A DNA stretch of 64,000 nucleotides from Podaxis mareebaensis (Eukaryota > Basidiomycota > Agaricomycetes > Agaricales > Agaricaceae), in the NCBI GenBank assembly GCA_018524725.1, contig JAEUWP010000028.1, positions 37,874 to 101,873 of the forward strand, given 5' to 3'. A program made the position numbers and the translations under genes. The number at the start of each line of letters is the position of its first letter. The stretch's first letter is position 1. Below the pieces are notes generated by a model. The model saw nothing but the letters and a program-made list of their open reading frames with translations. It was not told where the DNA came from and did not search any database. Positions 34,733 to 46,858 of the stretch are shown here, piece after piece.

Positions 34733-36566
34733 TTACATGGATGCGGTATTCTCACCAGGCAGAGCAAATTCAACAAGTCCCAGCTCCGCTGTCTCCCAGA
34801 ATCTGACAAACTGCAGATCCGCAGCACTTCCAAGCTGTATGAACTCGTCCAAGGTTCGTTCCCGACCGTTCAACATTGACATCATATTGATGTCCATTGT
34901 GTATTGACGAATGCGACCGTCTCCGTAGTTGGGTAGCAAGGGTTCAGGGGCTTGGGTGAATCTGGTTTCTGTGTCTGGCACCCGATATGCCGGTTGTATG
35001 ATAAATTCATCTAAAGTAGGGTGAGTCAAAGTTCGAGCGAGCCCTATGTGACACTGACGGATCATAATCCTGCTCTTGGCGGTCATTGCATTTCTCACAC
35101 TTCTCAGAATTTTGACGCAATCTTCGTCATTCCAGTCATGTCTGTTCACAGGAAAGTGGGAAGTGTGAATAGTCAGTCTAACTTGAGAAAGAGTCACTTA
35201 CAAAATGTTCTTCAGCTGTTGTGGTGATCAACGCCACGCTGCCTAGCATATGAAAAGGCACTTACAAAGTAGATATCACAACCCCGCTTCGGTGACTCCT
35301 TGAGGAAATCCAGTGGTATAAACTCAATCCTCTTCTCGAGTATTGCCTCAGGACAACGCTCAGGCCATATCTCATGCTCTGCCGCCTTGAGATTGCTGGG
35401 AAGGTCTTGCAGGATAAGATGTAATGACGGGTAGCGTTTTGCGAGCTGGATAGATATGTTGCCAATACCTCCACCGACGTCGCATACTACAGAGCCCTTT
35501 TTGAGCTTATCCCAAGGGAAATCTGTGGTGATGGAAATTAGTGGTTCGGAGACCTGTGAATAGACTCAATAGCAGGACGTACCATAGACTACAGCATCTG
35601 CTTCGATAGCGGCGCCCCACCCAATCATGCTGGGTCCGAAACGCGTGGCACGTTTAACCTGGTCTGGAGATGACTGACGAGACCATGATGAGAATATGAA
35701 ATGTGTGACGGGAGCATCAAGTTGGAAGCCGACGTACCCCAGCAAAATAGTCGAAAAGAGTACTACCAAAATATTTTGCGAAAGAAGAGTCTCGAGGCGA
35801 AGTGGAACCGGCTAGATCTGGATCATTGAGGGTGTCACTGAGAATCGAGGCTGCCTTGAAGCACTCGTCCGTCCTATCCAGGAATATCATCCACTGCTGA
35901 AAAAAGACGCATTGGAAAACGGCCTCACATATGCAAACCAAACTTGCACATAGGACTGGCAGACATAAGGTGGCTACTCAGATGGTTATTGGCGAAGGTG
36001 TCGGTACCGACTATTAACAGTGAGAAAGTGTCAGAAATCATCAGCAAAGCTCTACCTTCTCGGAAAACATGCTTAGTGGCCAGGAGGCGCAAGACTCGAC
36101 CCAGCTTGTTTTGGTTAACCCCTGTCCGGCGCTCCAACTCTGAGACATGGACGCCAGATGGGCTTTCCTGAAGAATATCTGGGATTTTGTTTGACAAAGC
36201 CACTTGCAGACATGCTGGTTCGAAGAACTGTAAAGTACTTGGTTAAGATCACAACCGTCGTGATATATTGTAATACTGACTGCCATGAATTTCTACCTCA
36301 AACACTACGTCAAGGGATAAGATAAGGAAATAGAAATTGAACGGACCCACATTCATAAGAGTGTCGCTCGGTCTGGCTACAAGAGCGCACAGTTGAGCAC
36401 AGGCCGCTTCAATGGTGTACACTGAAGTGCGTAATTCAGGATTGACGGGTTGTTCGTGTGCTGATAATTTGGCATTCGAAAGGTGCCTTTCAGCGACTTG
36501 AACAGCATTTCCAATGAGCGCCAAGAGGGTCCGCAGTTGCACAATATGGTGTGTGGAGGAGTCCAT
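34733..36566 (-). CDS. SAM-dependent O-methyltransferase, family 2 (copy B)
   Basis: Sister of copy A, produced by the segmental duplication. The start MDSSTHHIVQLRTLLAL is at 36566. Retained segments include VALSNKIPDILQESPSG, RRTGVNQNKLGRVLRLLA, RTDECFKAASILSDTLND, MIGWGAAIEADAVVYG, then DFPWDKLKKGSVVCDVGGG (35459-35525) and, through a 14-base exon at 35202-35215, YFLKNILHDWNDEDC. The C-terminus MLNGRERTLDEFIQLG ends at 34733. All splice sites found in copy A have counterparts, and one six-base in-frame deletion (near 35765) is seen, so the gene looks functional. Amino acid changes cluster in the N-terminal half and tail; the SAM site is unchanged apart from V to I. Substrate unknown. Confidence 0.83.
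35202..35215 (-). other. Predicted 14-base microexon of O-methyltransferase copy B
   Basis: CTGAAGAACATTTT on the minus strand, bordered by ACAACAG and GTAAGT, gives LKNIL before HDWNDED. It is the counterpart of the microexon in copy A. Confidence 0.62.
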
Positions 36567-36612
36567 GGTTTGATGAGGGCTGGTGTAAGGACTTTGTATG
36601 TCCGAGACTGGG

Positions 36613-36620
36613 TATATATA
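36613..36620 (-). promoter_or_regulatory. Possible TATA box of O-methyltransferase copy B
   Basis: TATATATA 47 bases before the ATG at 36566, matching copy A. Confidence 0.45.
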
Positions 36621-37940
36621 CCCCCCGCTGAACATCAGAGGAAAGGTGTTTGCCTATAGATAGTACCAGTAGACCGTCTGTCTTCGTGAGTATCACTGTC
36701 GCTATAAAGGGTACACAACCCATAACCCCAAAACGCCACAGATGCAGTCTACGGCCGGTACTAGTATAAATAACAGTATTCCAGAATAGACCATGAGGTA
36801 GCACAAAGTATATCTCGCTACCGTACCACTGTCCCTTACTGCATTGTGATCATTTCCCATCCCGTTGGCCATTCCTTCCCCAGATCGTACACTTACCTAC
36901 TTGCACAGCAACCAGTGCTACTCACGGATGCAAGTACCCCCTGACTGATTTATCCTTGACCGTGTTGACCATTCCATTAAATTTACTACTACTGCTCCAA
37001 GGATGGAATGAGCACCATACAGATTTCGCTCATCATGCGTTCCCATCATCACAATGGTGTCCGCCTTCCTGGGTCTGTAGTAGCTTCCTTTCTTCCATGT
37101 TCGCCATGCCGCTAAAGGATGGTGTACATCAAGTTCATGATTGAGAAAGCTTCTGAGGCGAACAGATCCGGATATGTCAGGGTCTAATTTACTTGAGATA
37201 GTGGCTTGGACACTTGGTGCGCCTGTGATCCTCACCTGACCTCGGCCAAACACTCGAAGTGGAAGTGGGTCTTAGATACATCACATCTTGCCCTCGGAGT
37301 CACCCGATGTGACCTGGCCAATATTGACTCCCAGACCATTGAATCATACCTTTGTCAATGTAACCTCGAAATTCTATACTCCAAATACTCAGAGGTACTA
37401 TTTTTCTTTGGCCCAACCTTGTTGTGAGTCATAGGCCTCCTCACATTGAGTTGATTCAAGGATGAATCGTTTAAAGGCAGCCTTTGGCCTTATTGTATGA
37501 GGTTGTGGTGGAGTCCAGTACTCGAAGGCAGACTTCCTCTCTCCTTCTCCGCGTTCTTCAGAAAAGTTGTTATATAAATTCCTGTGGTATTTGCTCAGCA
37601 TAACTGACTTTGTTGAAAGACCTCCTGAATGTAGTAGTACATTCATATTCTCTTACAGTGGAGGATGTGGTTTACGGGTGATAACGGAATGAGTTACATG
37701 GATTTGTGACTTGGGGGAAGGGGCTCAATTAGGACATTCAGGATGGCACAAAAAATCGTCATTCGGTGTTGGTGCTAACGGGCCATTGGAGAATGTCATA
37801 TCTCTTGCACTTGTTTGGTTCCCTCCGTTTCCGAGCCTTTTTGTTTCTGACATCTGCCATTGATCTCAAGAAGCTTGAATATCATCTCACACGATAATTA
37901 CATGTGCATGCTGCCACCCAGGAGAAGCACAGCACTTGCA

Positions 37941-38068
37941 TGAGACTAGGAATATATCTTCCCCATCACTTCCACCCCGCGGAACTTCGATGTAGGTTGT
38001 GTTAGTTTAAACCTCCGCTCACACGAGACTGGGAGTTTATATCCCCCCATCACTTCTATCTGAGACTC
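37941..38068. repeat. Imperfect direct repeat, two units about 85 bases apart
   Basis: GAGACTAGGAATATATCTTC followed by CCCATCACTTCCA near 37943 recurs as GAGACTGGGAGTTTATATCC followed by CCCATCACTTCTA near 38026. No coding link is seen. Confidence 0.4.
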
Positions 38069-39210
38069 ATGTGAGCTACAACGACACAAGCACATTGCTC
38101 GTACACCCCCATCACATTTTTGTTCCTACGTGGCCAGAGAAGTCGCCTGTGACCTGGATGTGTTGATGGTCAAAAACATTTACCACAAAGAAACCGTCTT
38201 ATCAATGAGATTGGCCATAACTAACCTGTACTGGTAAAGCAACACATGTTCGTTGCACATGGGGTATGCCTGCTATCAAAATACAGGGAGGCTTTGCGTA
38301 TTAGCAGTGCTTTTGCGAAGATTGTGGAGCTTATCCAGTGGGGAGGCGAGTTCGGGGGTGGTAGCAAATGTGCCAGCATCCATCTGGTGTGGGCAGCAGT
38401 TGCAAATTGAAATGTAGTCGCAAGAGATGGGAGGTAGAGGGCGAATTGAAAGCTGAGTGAGTTTTGGGGTAAGTAATATTTGTATTCGTTATACCTAGAG
38501 CATGACTTTTATACTATAGCTCGGGGGAATGTCGTGCAGTGAAGAAAGTGCTAGATTACAAAGAAAAAACGGTCAAGAAATTTCGAAAGAAAGCGAAAGT
38601 ATGAATATTACTATTTTATGACGACGTTTCATTCCTAAGTATCTAACTACAGGAATGACTGCAAATGTTGAATAGAGTGCATTCGCTACCCCGCTTTCAG
38701 CGAAAACTGAATTGAAATTGAATTGTTCCACACCCCGAATCTCGCCTAAAATGGTTGGCGAATACACCTGAATACACTCTAATACGAAATATAAGGTTGA
38801 AATGATAGTCGGAGGTCAGATGCCTTTGGAAGGCATAGCGTATTCGGGGAGTTGGTTCCGTCGCGGGAGGAACTAGGCTCCACCTTCCGAAGGTGGAAAA
38901 ACAGGATTTGCGGATTCTTGAAGGCATCATTCGTATGTCCCGAGGACATTGGAGCGTCGAGGTGGTGAGCCGGCAGTGATTTCGCATGGGAGGAGGGAGG
39001 ATGGAGTTCACAACACCAGCCGATCTCCGATCCCATTACCTGGTACAGCCTTACCTGGTTTCACCCCTTTCACTGATGTACAAGTCACAAAACGTGTAGA
39101 ACAGTTACAATGACGAGGATAGGATGCATACATTCAGCGTACAAGACGAGCATCAGAGACAATCCAACAAATATCTTACATTTCTTCGAAAGTCATACCC
39201 AAAAGGGCTC

Positions 39211-41434
39211 TCACAAGAACGCCCAATCGAAGGGCTTCCAAGCATTACTCAACTCATACGCTACGTCCCACATCTTCCCGTCCACGTCTTTGTCCTCACC
39301 TTTCAAGCTGAAAACCACATCATTCCTCTCTCCACCCGCCCTTACACTCTCAGAATGCAAGACGTTCAGTGACAAATCAGGGAATGGTGGCATAATAACC
39401 GGACATATCATTCCCTCAGGTGGAAGCTTCCCTGAGAGGAAGTACTCCCGGACATATTCTAGTGTGCAAACTGAGGGTCCACTGATGGAGCAGTGCTGGA
39501 GCAGAGTTATGTATTTGTTACCATAGAAAAAAGGCGGAAGGGGAAGAACGTACGCCGGGTGAGTCTTGTGTGAGAACGCGTGAGCCAGGGAACCGTTTTG
39601 ACATCGCTTTCGCACTGCCATCTAGGTAAGTATCTACTTTTCTGACATGATAGGGGTGAGATAGATACATACTTAGCTAACGGTGTCACAGGGTCTACAC
39701 GTATATAAACATATCGTCAACATACGACCACAACTAGATATCAGAAACCGTGACGTACCTGCAGTATTCCCAATAAAAAGGATAGGGGATGCAGTCTTTC
39801 CTTTCACAGGTCCCTGGAACCCCTTCTTCGCCTTCGGCCACCGTGCACAATTCAACCTTATATTGGCCCAGATATCCGCCCATTCGGACTTAGAACTGAG
39901 GTTCTCAAAGTAATCTTTCGCAGACGCAAGATCAGATGGCGTGTTCAGCCCGTCAGAACATAGAATCGCCGTTTGCGCATCCGGAAGGGCAGCTTCAAAG
40001 TCGCTTTCGTGTTGGTCTTTGCCATTGCAAGAACAAGGACACCTGAATGTCGGCATCTCAGTCATACGCCACATCAATTCAGGGTCTCTCCCTGATCCAC
40101 CCAAATCAGCTAGAGCCTGCGATAGGATAGGCCATGCTGCCCACGGAGAATATAAAGCGGAAAAGACGGTGCGGCGGACGCGAGAGTAGTCTAAGATGCC
40201 GTAGGATGTGGGTGTGCGGACGGGAATTGGATTGGCGATGAGATTTTTGTAGATGCGAGTCAGGTTGGCTGCGATCAGCGACGGCGAAGGAGCCCAAAAT
40301 GGACACGAGGAGGCGCCAGCAGCATGGCATGTTGTAAAGAATTGGTTGAGGGTTTTGGGGGTGTCGAGGAGGTTGTTAGTCCACAGTGCTACGAAGGCTG
40401 TGAGTGAGAGGTGGAGAAGCAAGGAAGATCGACTTGCTGGCGTAATAATTCTCGGCATCGACAACACCATCTAATACAACTCGTTCGACTTTGTCCTGTA
40501 TATCATACCATCCGAACGCCGTTTGGATGTGAGAAATACAGTGTGTACTTACCGGGAATAACGCGGCAAATGTTGAACCAAGCACAGTGCCATACGAGAA
40601 GCCCCAATACATCAGCTTTTCCCTCCCAAACGCCTTGATAATGCTCAACATATCGTAAGCGGTCTGCTCCGTGTTTACGTTGCCCAACCACTCTCCAGCA
40701 TTCTCTCCGGCCAGACCATTCCTCACTAAAGCACGCGCCCACGTCTCCTCCACGCTTTTTCCCTTAGCCCCTTCAACACCAAGATCCTTATCGTTAGGTC
40801 CACCACGGATGACATCCAACATATCAAGACTCCAGATCTCCCTCTCGCCGCGACTCACACCGTCAAAGAAAGTGACCTTGGGTGTCGAGCGCGCGACACC
40901 TCGCGGGTCAAAACCGACGACATCAAACTCATCACCGACTATTTTGGCGAGCAAGTCGCCGATTCCATAAACCAACACAACTCCGCTGCCACCCGGTCCC
41001 CCCGGATTGAAGAGGATTGGGCCACGATAATGCGGATGCGACTTCGCGGAAGTGGATGAAGAGAAGCGGGATGGTACGCGGATGAGCGCGATGGCTGCAT
41101 GGCGCGGATTTTCAGAAGAATGGTTGAGGTGGTTGAGAGGGACGAGAAGTCGGGCGCATTCACGGCGGAGGGGCTTATAGCACGGGTGCCATACAAGCTC
41201 GTGGGAGGGTTTAATCTGCAGAGTTGTCTATTTGTTAATAATTGCTCACATTCACAAGTAACAGGCTCTTACATTAGTCCAATAAAAGTCCCTGGTCGTT
41301 GAATTTGAGGGGGCCGATGAGGTTTCAAAATCTGCATCAACGGACCCGCTCAACAGCACAATTGAGACCGAGAAAACGATCAGAATGAGCGTAAAAATCG
41401 CACGCAGACGCAACAAAGTCCAGCTGTCCGGCAT
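39211..41434 (-). CDS. Membrane-anchored or secreted alpha/beta hydrolase with TAP-like C-terminal domain
   Basis: Likely an exo-acting peptidase or related hydrolase of the S33 type (TAP-like, PF08386 pattern). The start MPDSWTLLRLRAIF at 41434 leads into a hydrophobic signal or signal-anchor segment (TLILIVFSVSIVLLSG). The first family block is LVWHPCYKPLRRECARLLVPL; then FNPGGPGGSG (oxyanion region, about 41000), DVVGFDPRGVARSTP and the nucleophile elbow GFSYGT with the catalytic Ser (about 40605). After further exons, GNTADPVTPLAK supplies the catalytic Asp and MSKRFPGSRVLTQDSPGHCS the catalytic His, each joined over short introns (near 39690-39750 and 39489-39552). The end is SVCTLEYVREYFLSGKLP and a tail to 39211. 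The triad is complete, so it should be active, outside the cytosol. The natural substrate is unknown. Confidence 0.85.
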
Positions 41435-44400
41435 ACTCGATCGTCAATGAAGGGTTACGACGAGATGTGCCGCCGCGTAGTTTGTATGACTAAGTCAAGA
41501 ACTCAAGTAAGACTAGTAGGATGTCACTAATGATGTGAATTAGAACGTCAGTGCCCTATCATAACAAAGGCATTACTCACCATGATTACCAGTTTGTCAA
41601 GAATAGGCATCACACATGGGTTCTTGGTACAGTATCAAAAAGGGAAAGCATGGTGACAGGGGAACAAAACACAAGATGAACCTCCCACGACCCTGCACTT
41701 GCTGAACAAACAAACATCAACGATAGCGGTCGACAACCCGGCTCGGACTAGGAATATAGTAAGGAGGAGACATCCAATTTGTTCCGAACTCGCGTCAGTA
41801 GTTATGTTATGCCAGGCTGACAACCCGGAAACTTATCCTACCATGTAATCCAGAGGTGTCCAGCGAACATCGACGAATATTGCTATGAAGCTCCGGTTCG
41901 CAGTTCAACAAACCTAGTCGTTGTTCGCTGCACACTATATCGATTTCAAGCATCCATGGCAGTAACTGTGCACCTTTTGTTTCTTCCTTCGAGTCCGAGG
42001 CCGGTTCTCAGTGAAGAAAGATTCGTTTTATGTATCTCAATCCGGGTATATTGTGCCAGGCCGTCCGTGGCCGTAATAGGGGGCTGTCTGGAATCCTTCA
42101 CGTCCGTCTTCGATTGTGTAGTGCATGAGAGTTGTGGAGGGACGACTTAAGCTATGATCAAAGTCTCAACGCGTTCGATATGCTCGCAAGAAAGCTCTAG
42201 TCCGATGTTTGATGGGCTAAACGCGCTATTCCCGAAGGCCTGAAGCTTCCCAACCCGGGTGAAAGCACGAAGGCTCACAAGGGGATATTATAACGTAGAC
42301 CGAGTACTCGCGTATCACACAATAACCGAGTGGTCTCTAACGTCTATTTCGATGTAGAGGATGCGCGCATCAGAATGTGCAGGAGGAAGGCGGGAGTAAA
42401 GGAGACAAAGAGATGTCTATTTCGTATCTATATCTATATCTATATATCTATATACTCGAGTATATATATCTGTAGATCTAAGGTTAGTATTCACATGGCG
42501 TTGTAAGCATCAGCTTACATTGGGATGCGATTCGTCCCTCCTGTGTGTAACTCAACAATACACGATAGGGGCTTTCTGCAAATCCTCTGGGCGGAGGTTT
42601 CATTTACTCAAGGTCTTGAGTTTGTTTCACTTAATTCTATCATGAGGGACACGACACTACTCATATATTACTACGTAGCCACGGGCTCGCCGTGTTATTG
42701 GAGGCGTAGATTCTCTCTGAAAACAAAGTGGATAAAATCCACTTGAAATCCTCAACGGTACATCGCAAGAGATCTCTAGCTTCCTTTGACCGGGAACTCT
42801 CCCATGGCTCCAGCCACACCCGTTCGCGTCACTGGTGCTTGCAGGACCACGGAGAGTGTTAGCGATTACCACACCACGACGCGAGGCGCTGCATACCCGG
42901 TGAACTTTCGGGATCACACCTCGCCGAAAGCAGCAGTGATGTGAGTTTCTCTGACACCAAGGGTGGGGCTGTGCTTGGGGGTGGTTGTATAAGAGCGGGT
43001 ATTATCAAGGCCTCTAACCGATCTTCACAGTGTGTCTGAATATTTGATCAAACCTCCAGCTTGGGCAACAAACTATCATGCCTCCCGAGTTAACAGGCGG
43101 TTGGTATATCAAACCTGACTCCACTGTGGGAGCAGCACGAAACGTGTCCACGTAGACGCTTGAATCTCCACTGTCCCGGATAACGGCAAGAGCGGCGGAC
43201 TCGAGACACTGAACGGGGAAAGAAAGGGTGTATAAGGATAAACTTAACAGCATCGGCGGTTGATGCATTCTTGACGATATCACGGCGTGTGTCGGCCCGG
43301 GGTCTCCACGAAAATATTATCCACCATTGTCGATTTGATGCACTCATGTTGTATCGATCCCCTCAGGTTGGCGATGAAGAGTTAGTTCAAGTAGATGCAT
43401 TTGTCAGATTGACTGGGTTCGAAATTAGACATGGGTACGTCCCTCTCTGAGATAAATGGAGGTCGCTCGTTGGAGCAGTGCAAGAATTTGTTGCTATTGC
43501 TTCAACAAGTTATGTAGGGGCGGAGGAAACGCCGAACAATAGGAGGGGTGTTGCTACCCTCGAAGAGGTGAGGGATGCGGCACTTCGGCATCGATGAACA
43601 AACCTCGAGTCGCTCCGCCCACGGCATACTTTTGAAGTGTGCGGAATTCGAAGTGGGTCCCACGGGACCTTTGAATGCAAGATACTTCATGGGGGCGGTG
43701 GGTGGGTGGGAATGACATGTCGATGGGAGGGAACATGGTTACCGTTACCGACGAAAGGGGTGCTGGCGGTTAGATACAACATATCCAGGTTGTAATGCTG
43801 ATTGCAATGGGAGGTCGCATTCTGCTGGTACCTACCGAATGATGAAAAGTATTTGCAGTCGCTGAAAAGCCTGATTAATATCCACTGAAAATGAGATCTG
43901 CAGTGCTTTTCTGGAGGTAGCGATTATATGCGCAACACTTCCGTCACCTTTATCCAAGATTCGCCTAGTTCAATCACAGGTCATTAGGTCACTGAGACGC
44001 ACCGTTTCTAGAAATTCCACGGTTACCGAAACAGCAACGTAATTCATCAACAAATGCTACTTGGTTCCTGTTTGCAAGTTGTTAGCTCCGACGAAGTGGT
44101 AGTTGAAAGAACAGGACTAGAACAGCATAAAGGAGCACTGAACTGATGGTGTAACCCTGGACTCAAGTCCCATTCTGAGCTCGCCTGTAACGCCTTGGTT
44201 GGAGGCTAAATGGCTCTACTTTTTGTGGTATTTGGGCTAACGACGACGAAGTTATATGGGCAGCTAGAAGTTCCCGATTGGTCTTTGGATAAGATTTAGG
44301 AGCTCGAGCGCTCAAGGCTGTATGAAGCCATTCCACTTCGGCGAACGTTCAAACGTTCACATTTCATCCCGCTGCTTCAGTGCTTCTGCGGGTATATAGC

Positions 44401-45022
44401 AGACGCCTGACATGAATTTGAAGCCTCACGATCATAGGAAGGAGTTGCGTAAAAACCTTGTCAGATCATTTTTAACCTTCGACCTGCACTTGACACTTTC
44501 ACACAAAGTGTTCGCCTTGTTCAAACACTTGTGTGTATAGTGCCTTGAATCTCGGACCATGCCCCACCTTGTCAAGACATTGCACTTTGTTTTCAGACTT
44601 GTCAATCTCATTCCTTGTTCCCAACCGTAATGGCACTCAAGTGGTACACTTTTTTAATTGGAAATCCTTTGAATCTCCTAACCCAGCACCTCCAGACATT
44701 TAAGTTATCCAGCCGAGGCCTATTCTGAGCATTACGAACTGTACAGTTTCGATGCTATACGCCATGCCGGATTTGTGCATCGATCGATCTGCCGAAGCCC
44801 GATATGTATGCAAAAATTTTATTATTCTCCGCTTTAACATCTAATGGGGATTCCTCGACCCTGGTGTCTTCCTTCCTTCACTTGTCCCTGTTAAGGGGTG
44901 AGCTTTTGTTCTCACCGTTACGGTCTTGGGGTTCATCAAACAGCAGGTTCAAAGGTAACGCCAGCCTACATATATGTAGGACGCTCTTAGTTCACCATTC
45001 TGCTTTCGCCACCTCCCCCGGC
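41435..45022. other. Long gene-poor stretch
   Basis: About 3.6 kb. Only unlinked frames of 60-90 codons occur, none with a recognised motif. It contains the AT-rich microsatellite at 42425-42470. The last 300 bases are the promoter of the DUF6533 gene. No transposon ends were found by eye. Confidence 0.5.
42425..42470. repeat. TATC/TATA microsatellite with an 18-base perfect palindrome
   Basis: Repeats of TATCTA run into TATATACTCGAGTATATA (42449-42466), which equals its own reverse complement. Such DNA can form a cruciform. It lies outside any recognised gene. Confidence 0.75.
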
Positions 45023-46858
45023 ATGGATGCCAACGCTGCTAGTCTTGCCGCATCCCATTTGTGTGTCTTTCTTGTTGTTCATCTTTTCCCAGTTCTCAGT
45101 GGTGATGCGTTTAGGTTGGCCGGGAAGTACTTCCAACTCGCGGCATTTGTTATGCTGGTCTATGACCATAGTGGGCCCTCTTTCTCTCTAGTGTTTTCGA
45201 TGCATGCTCACCTAAGCCAAGTATTGACATTCGATCAGGAGGTTCGCCAGGCACGAACCAGCAAAAGGAAGTGACTCACTGTTGTGCTAGGTAGAAAGGA
45301 TATGGAAACACCGATTTTCTGCTGCGACTCTACTATTCCTCCTCAACCGCTATGCCACTATGATGCAGTTTATAATTATACTGGTCGGCAAGTGTCATTA
45401 GCAACGCTTCCTATATCATATTCTTGCTCACGCCTCTGATTGTACACACAGCTTTTCATGATCCTAACTGGACGGGAAAAGTAAGTTGGGTTGAAGGTCC
45501 CTTGAAACCACTAACTGATCTTCATCTAGAAGTAGGTGTCCCTATATTGTTTTCAAAACGTCGTTCACATCCTATTCAAGATGCAGTCGGTTTGTTCTAT
45601 TTGAGGGAACAACAACAGTCGGGCTCCTCGCCGGTGAGTTCATTCACCAGTTCCCCAGGGATTTGAATTATGAACACGACCTCTACAGTTGGACAGCGTA
45701 CGTATATTAATCCACGTACCGGATGATGTTTCCTGAAATAATCCGTGAGAACAGTTATAATGATTTTGCGTGTGTATGCCATCTACGACAGGAGCTCTCG
45801 CATACTTGCTCTCCTCCTTACACTTTGTCTGGTTCAAGTTGTTATCTCTTTTGTAGGCCTGCGTAATGGTCACGGTATGTGTTGCTACCGTCATTTCCTC
45901 ATGCATCTTTTTTCTGACGTTACCTAATTAGCTGTTCCTCTTCCTCCAGGCCTTACAGGTTTGTATTTTCTTGGCACAGCTGTTCTACATCTCACGTTTC
46001 TGGTCAGGCTGTATCCTCACCGGTAGTCCCGATGATATACTTTTCCGTATGTCCACGAATACTCCCTCTTTCGCACTCGCCAACGCTTAAAAATCCCCAC
46101 AGCATCCGTTTGGATTGCCCCACTCGTTACCGATAGCACAATCTTCTTGCTCACTGTCTATCGTACCAAACATTATCTTCACCACTTGTTCTCTCCGTAC
46201 GTTATTTCTGTTCATGGGATGTGCTCCTAACGTACGAAGACGTCTTTCAGGTTTATGAGCGAGGCTGCTGCCAGGGCAATCATGATCCTGGTCCGCGACG
46301 GCGCAATGTATTTCTTTTTGATCTTTTTATCAAATTTGATGAATGGTCTGATATTTTTCGTACGTGTTACTGCTACCTCCCACCCCCTTCCACTACTCAT
46401 GCGCAGTCGGTCCCCTTCGATCTTTGCTATAGCTTGCCGATCCCGACCTAAAAGCGATAGGTGCCTCTTTTAGCCAACTCCTTACGTCCACAATGATTTC
46501 CCGCCTCGTGCTCAATCTCCGTTCAATATCGAGAGACACTGGAGCACCTACAACGATGGAGACAGGCGAAGATCGTATAGTATTCAACACTCCGAGCTTC
46601 CTCGACCAAGAGGAAAGTGAGAATAGTGCGCATGATGTTGGTCGAAGGGAGACCTTGTCGTTTTGGGCGAAAGCTGCCAAGAGTCTAGCTGGGGATGCTA
46701 TCTACTCGTACCAAAGTACTGATGGTCGTACCAAAGCGATGAGTACTGTAACGGGAGCGGCGGGCATTGAGATCGCGACCGAGGTTGTTCGTGACATTCC
46801 GATGCAGCGGTTGGACCCAGCACCCCGACCAGGCGCCAAAGGCTATATGTTGGTATGA
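45023..46858 (+). CDS. DUF6533 multi-pass membrane protein (paralogue of 31591-33336)
   Basis: The start MDANAASLAASHL at 45023 splices to LAGKYFQLAAFVMLVYDH, the same first junction as in the 31.6 kb gene. Next are LTFDQE and VERIWKHRFSAATLLF with LLNRYATMMQFIIIL, completing the DUF6533 signature. Later exons: VIMILRVYAIYDRSSRIL (about 45757), LPPGLTGCILTG, WIAPLVTDSTIFLLTVYR and SEAAARAIMILVRDGAMYFF (about 46255). The last exon starts MISRLVLNLRSISRDT and has a polar tail with VVRDIPMQRLDPAPRP, stop at 46858. Exon order, helices and the tail motif DIPMxRL agree with the 31.6 kb gene, so they are duplicates that have diverged. Function unknown. Confidence 0.8.

Larger units (their letters stand above)
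36567..39210. other. Gene-poor stretch upstream of methyltransferase copy B
   Basis: About 2.6 kb. The first 70 bases are the copy B promoter. Open frames at 36918-37253 (-), 37206-37427 (+) and 38573-39036 (-) have no recognised motif. An imperfect direct repeat lies near 37940-38070. No gene supported. Confidence 0.45.

Noticed and set aside
36918..37427. Possible gene or retroelement fragment on either strand
   Set aside because: The frames have no protease, RT, integrase or other motif, and no long terminal repeats were seen around them.
39500..39621. Unspliced reading NGSLAHAFSHKTHP as the catalytic-His region of the hydrolase
   Set aside because: The alternative frame MSKRFPGSRVLTQDSPG joined over an intron to HCSISGPSVC matches the TAP-like family far better.
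42657..43736. Weakly similar minus-strand frames (both with a TPPIxRR-like stretch) suggesting a decayed repeat
   Set aside because: The similarity is too short and interrupted to support a repeat or gene by eye.
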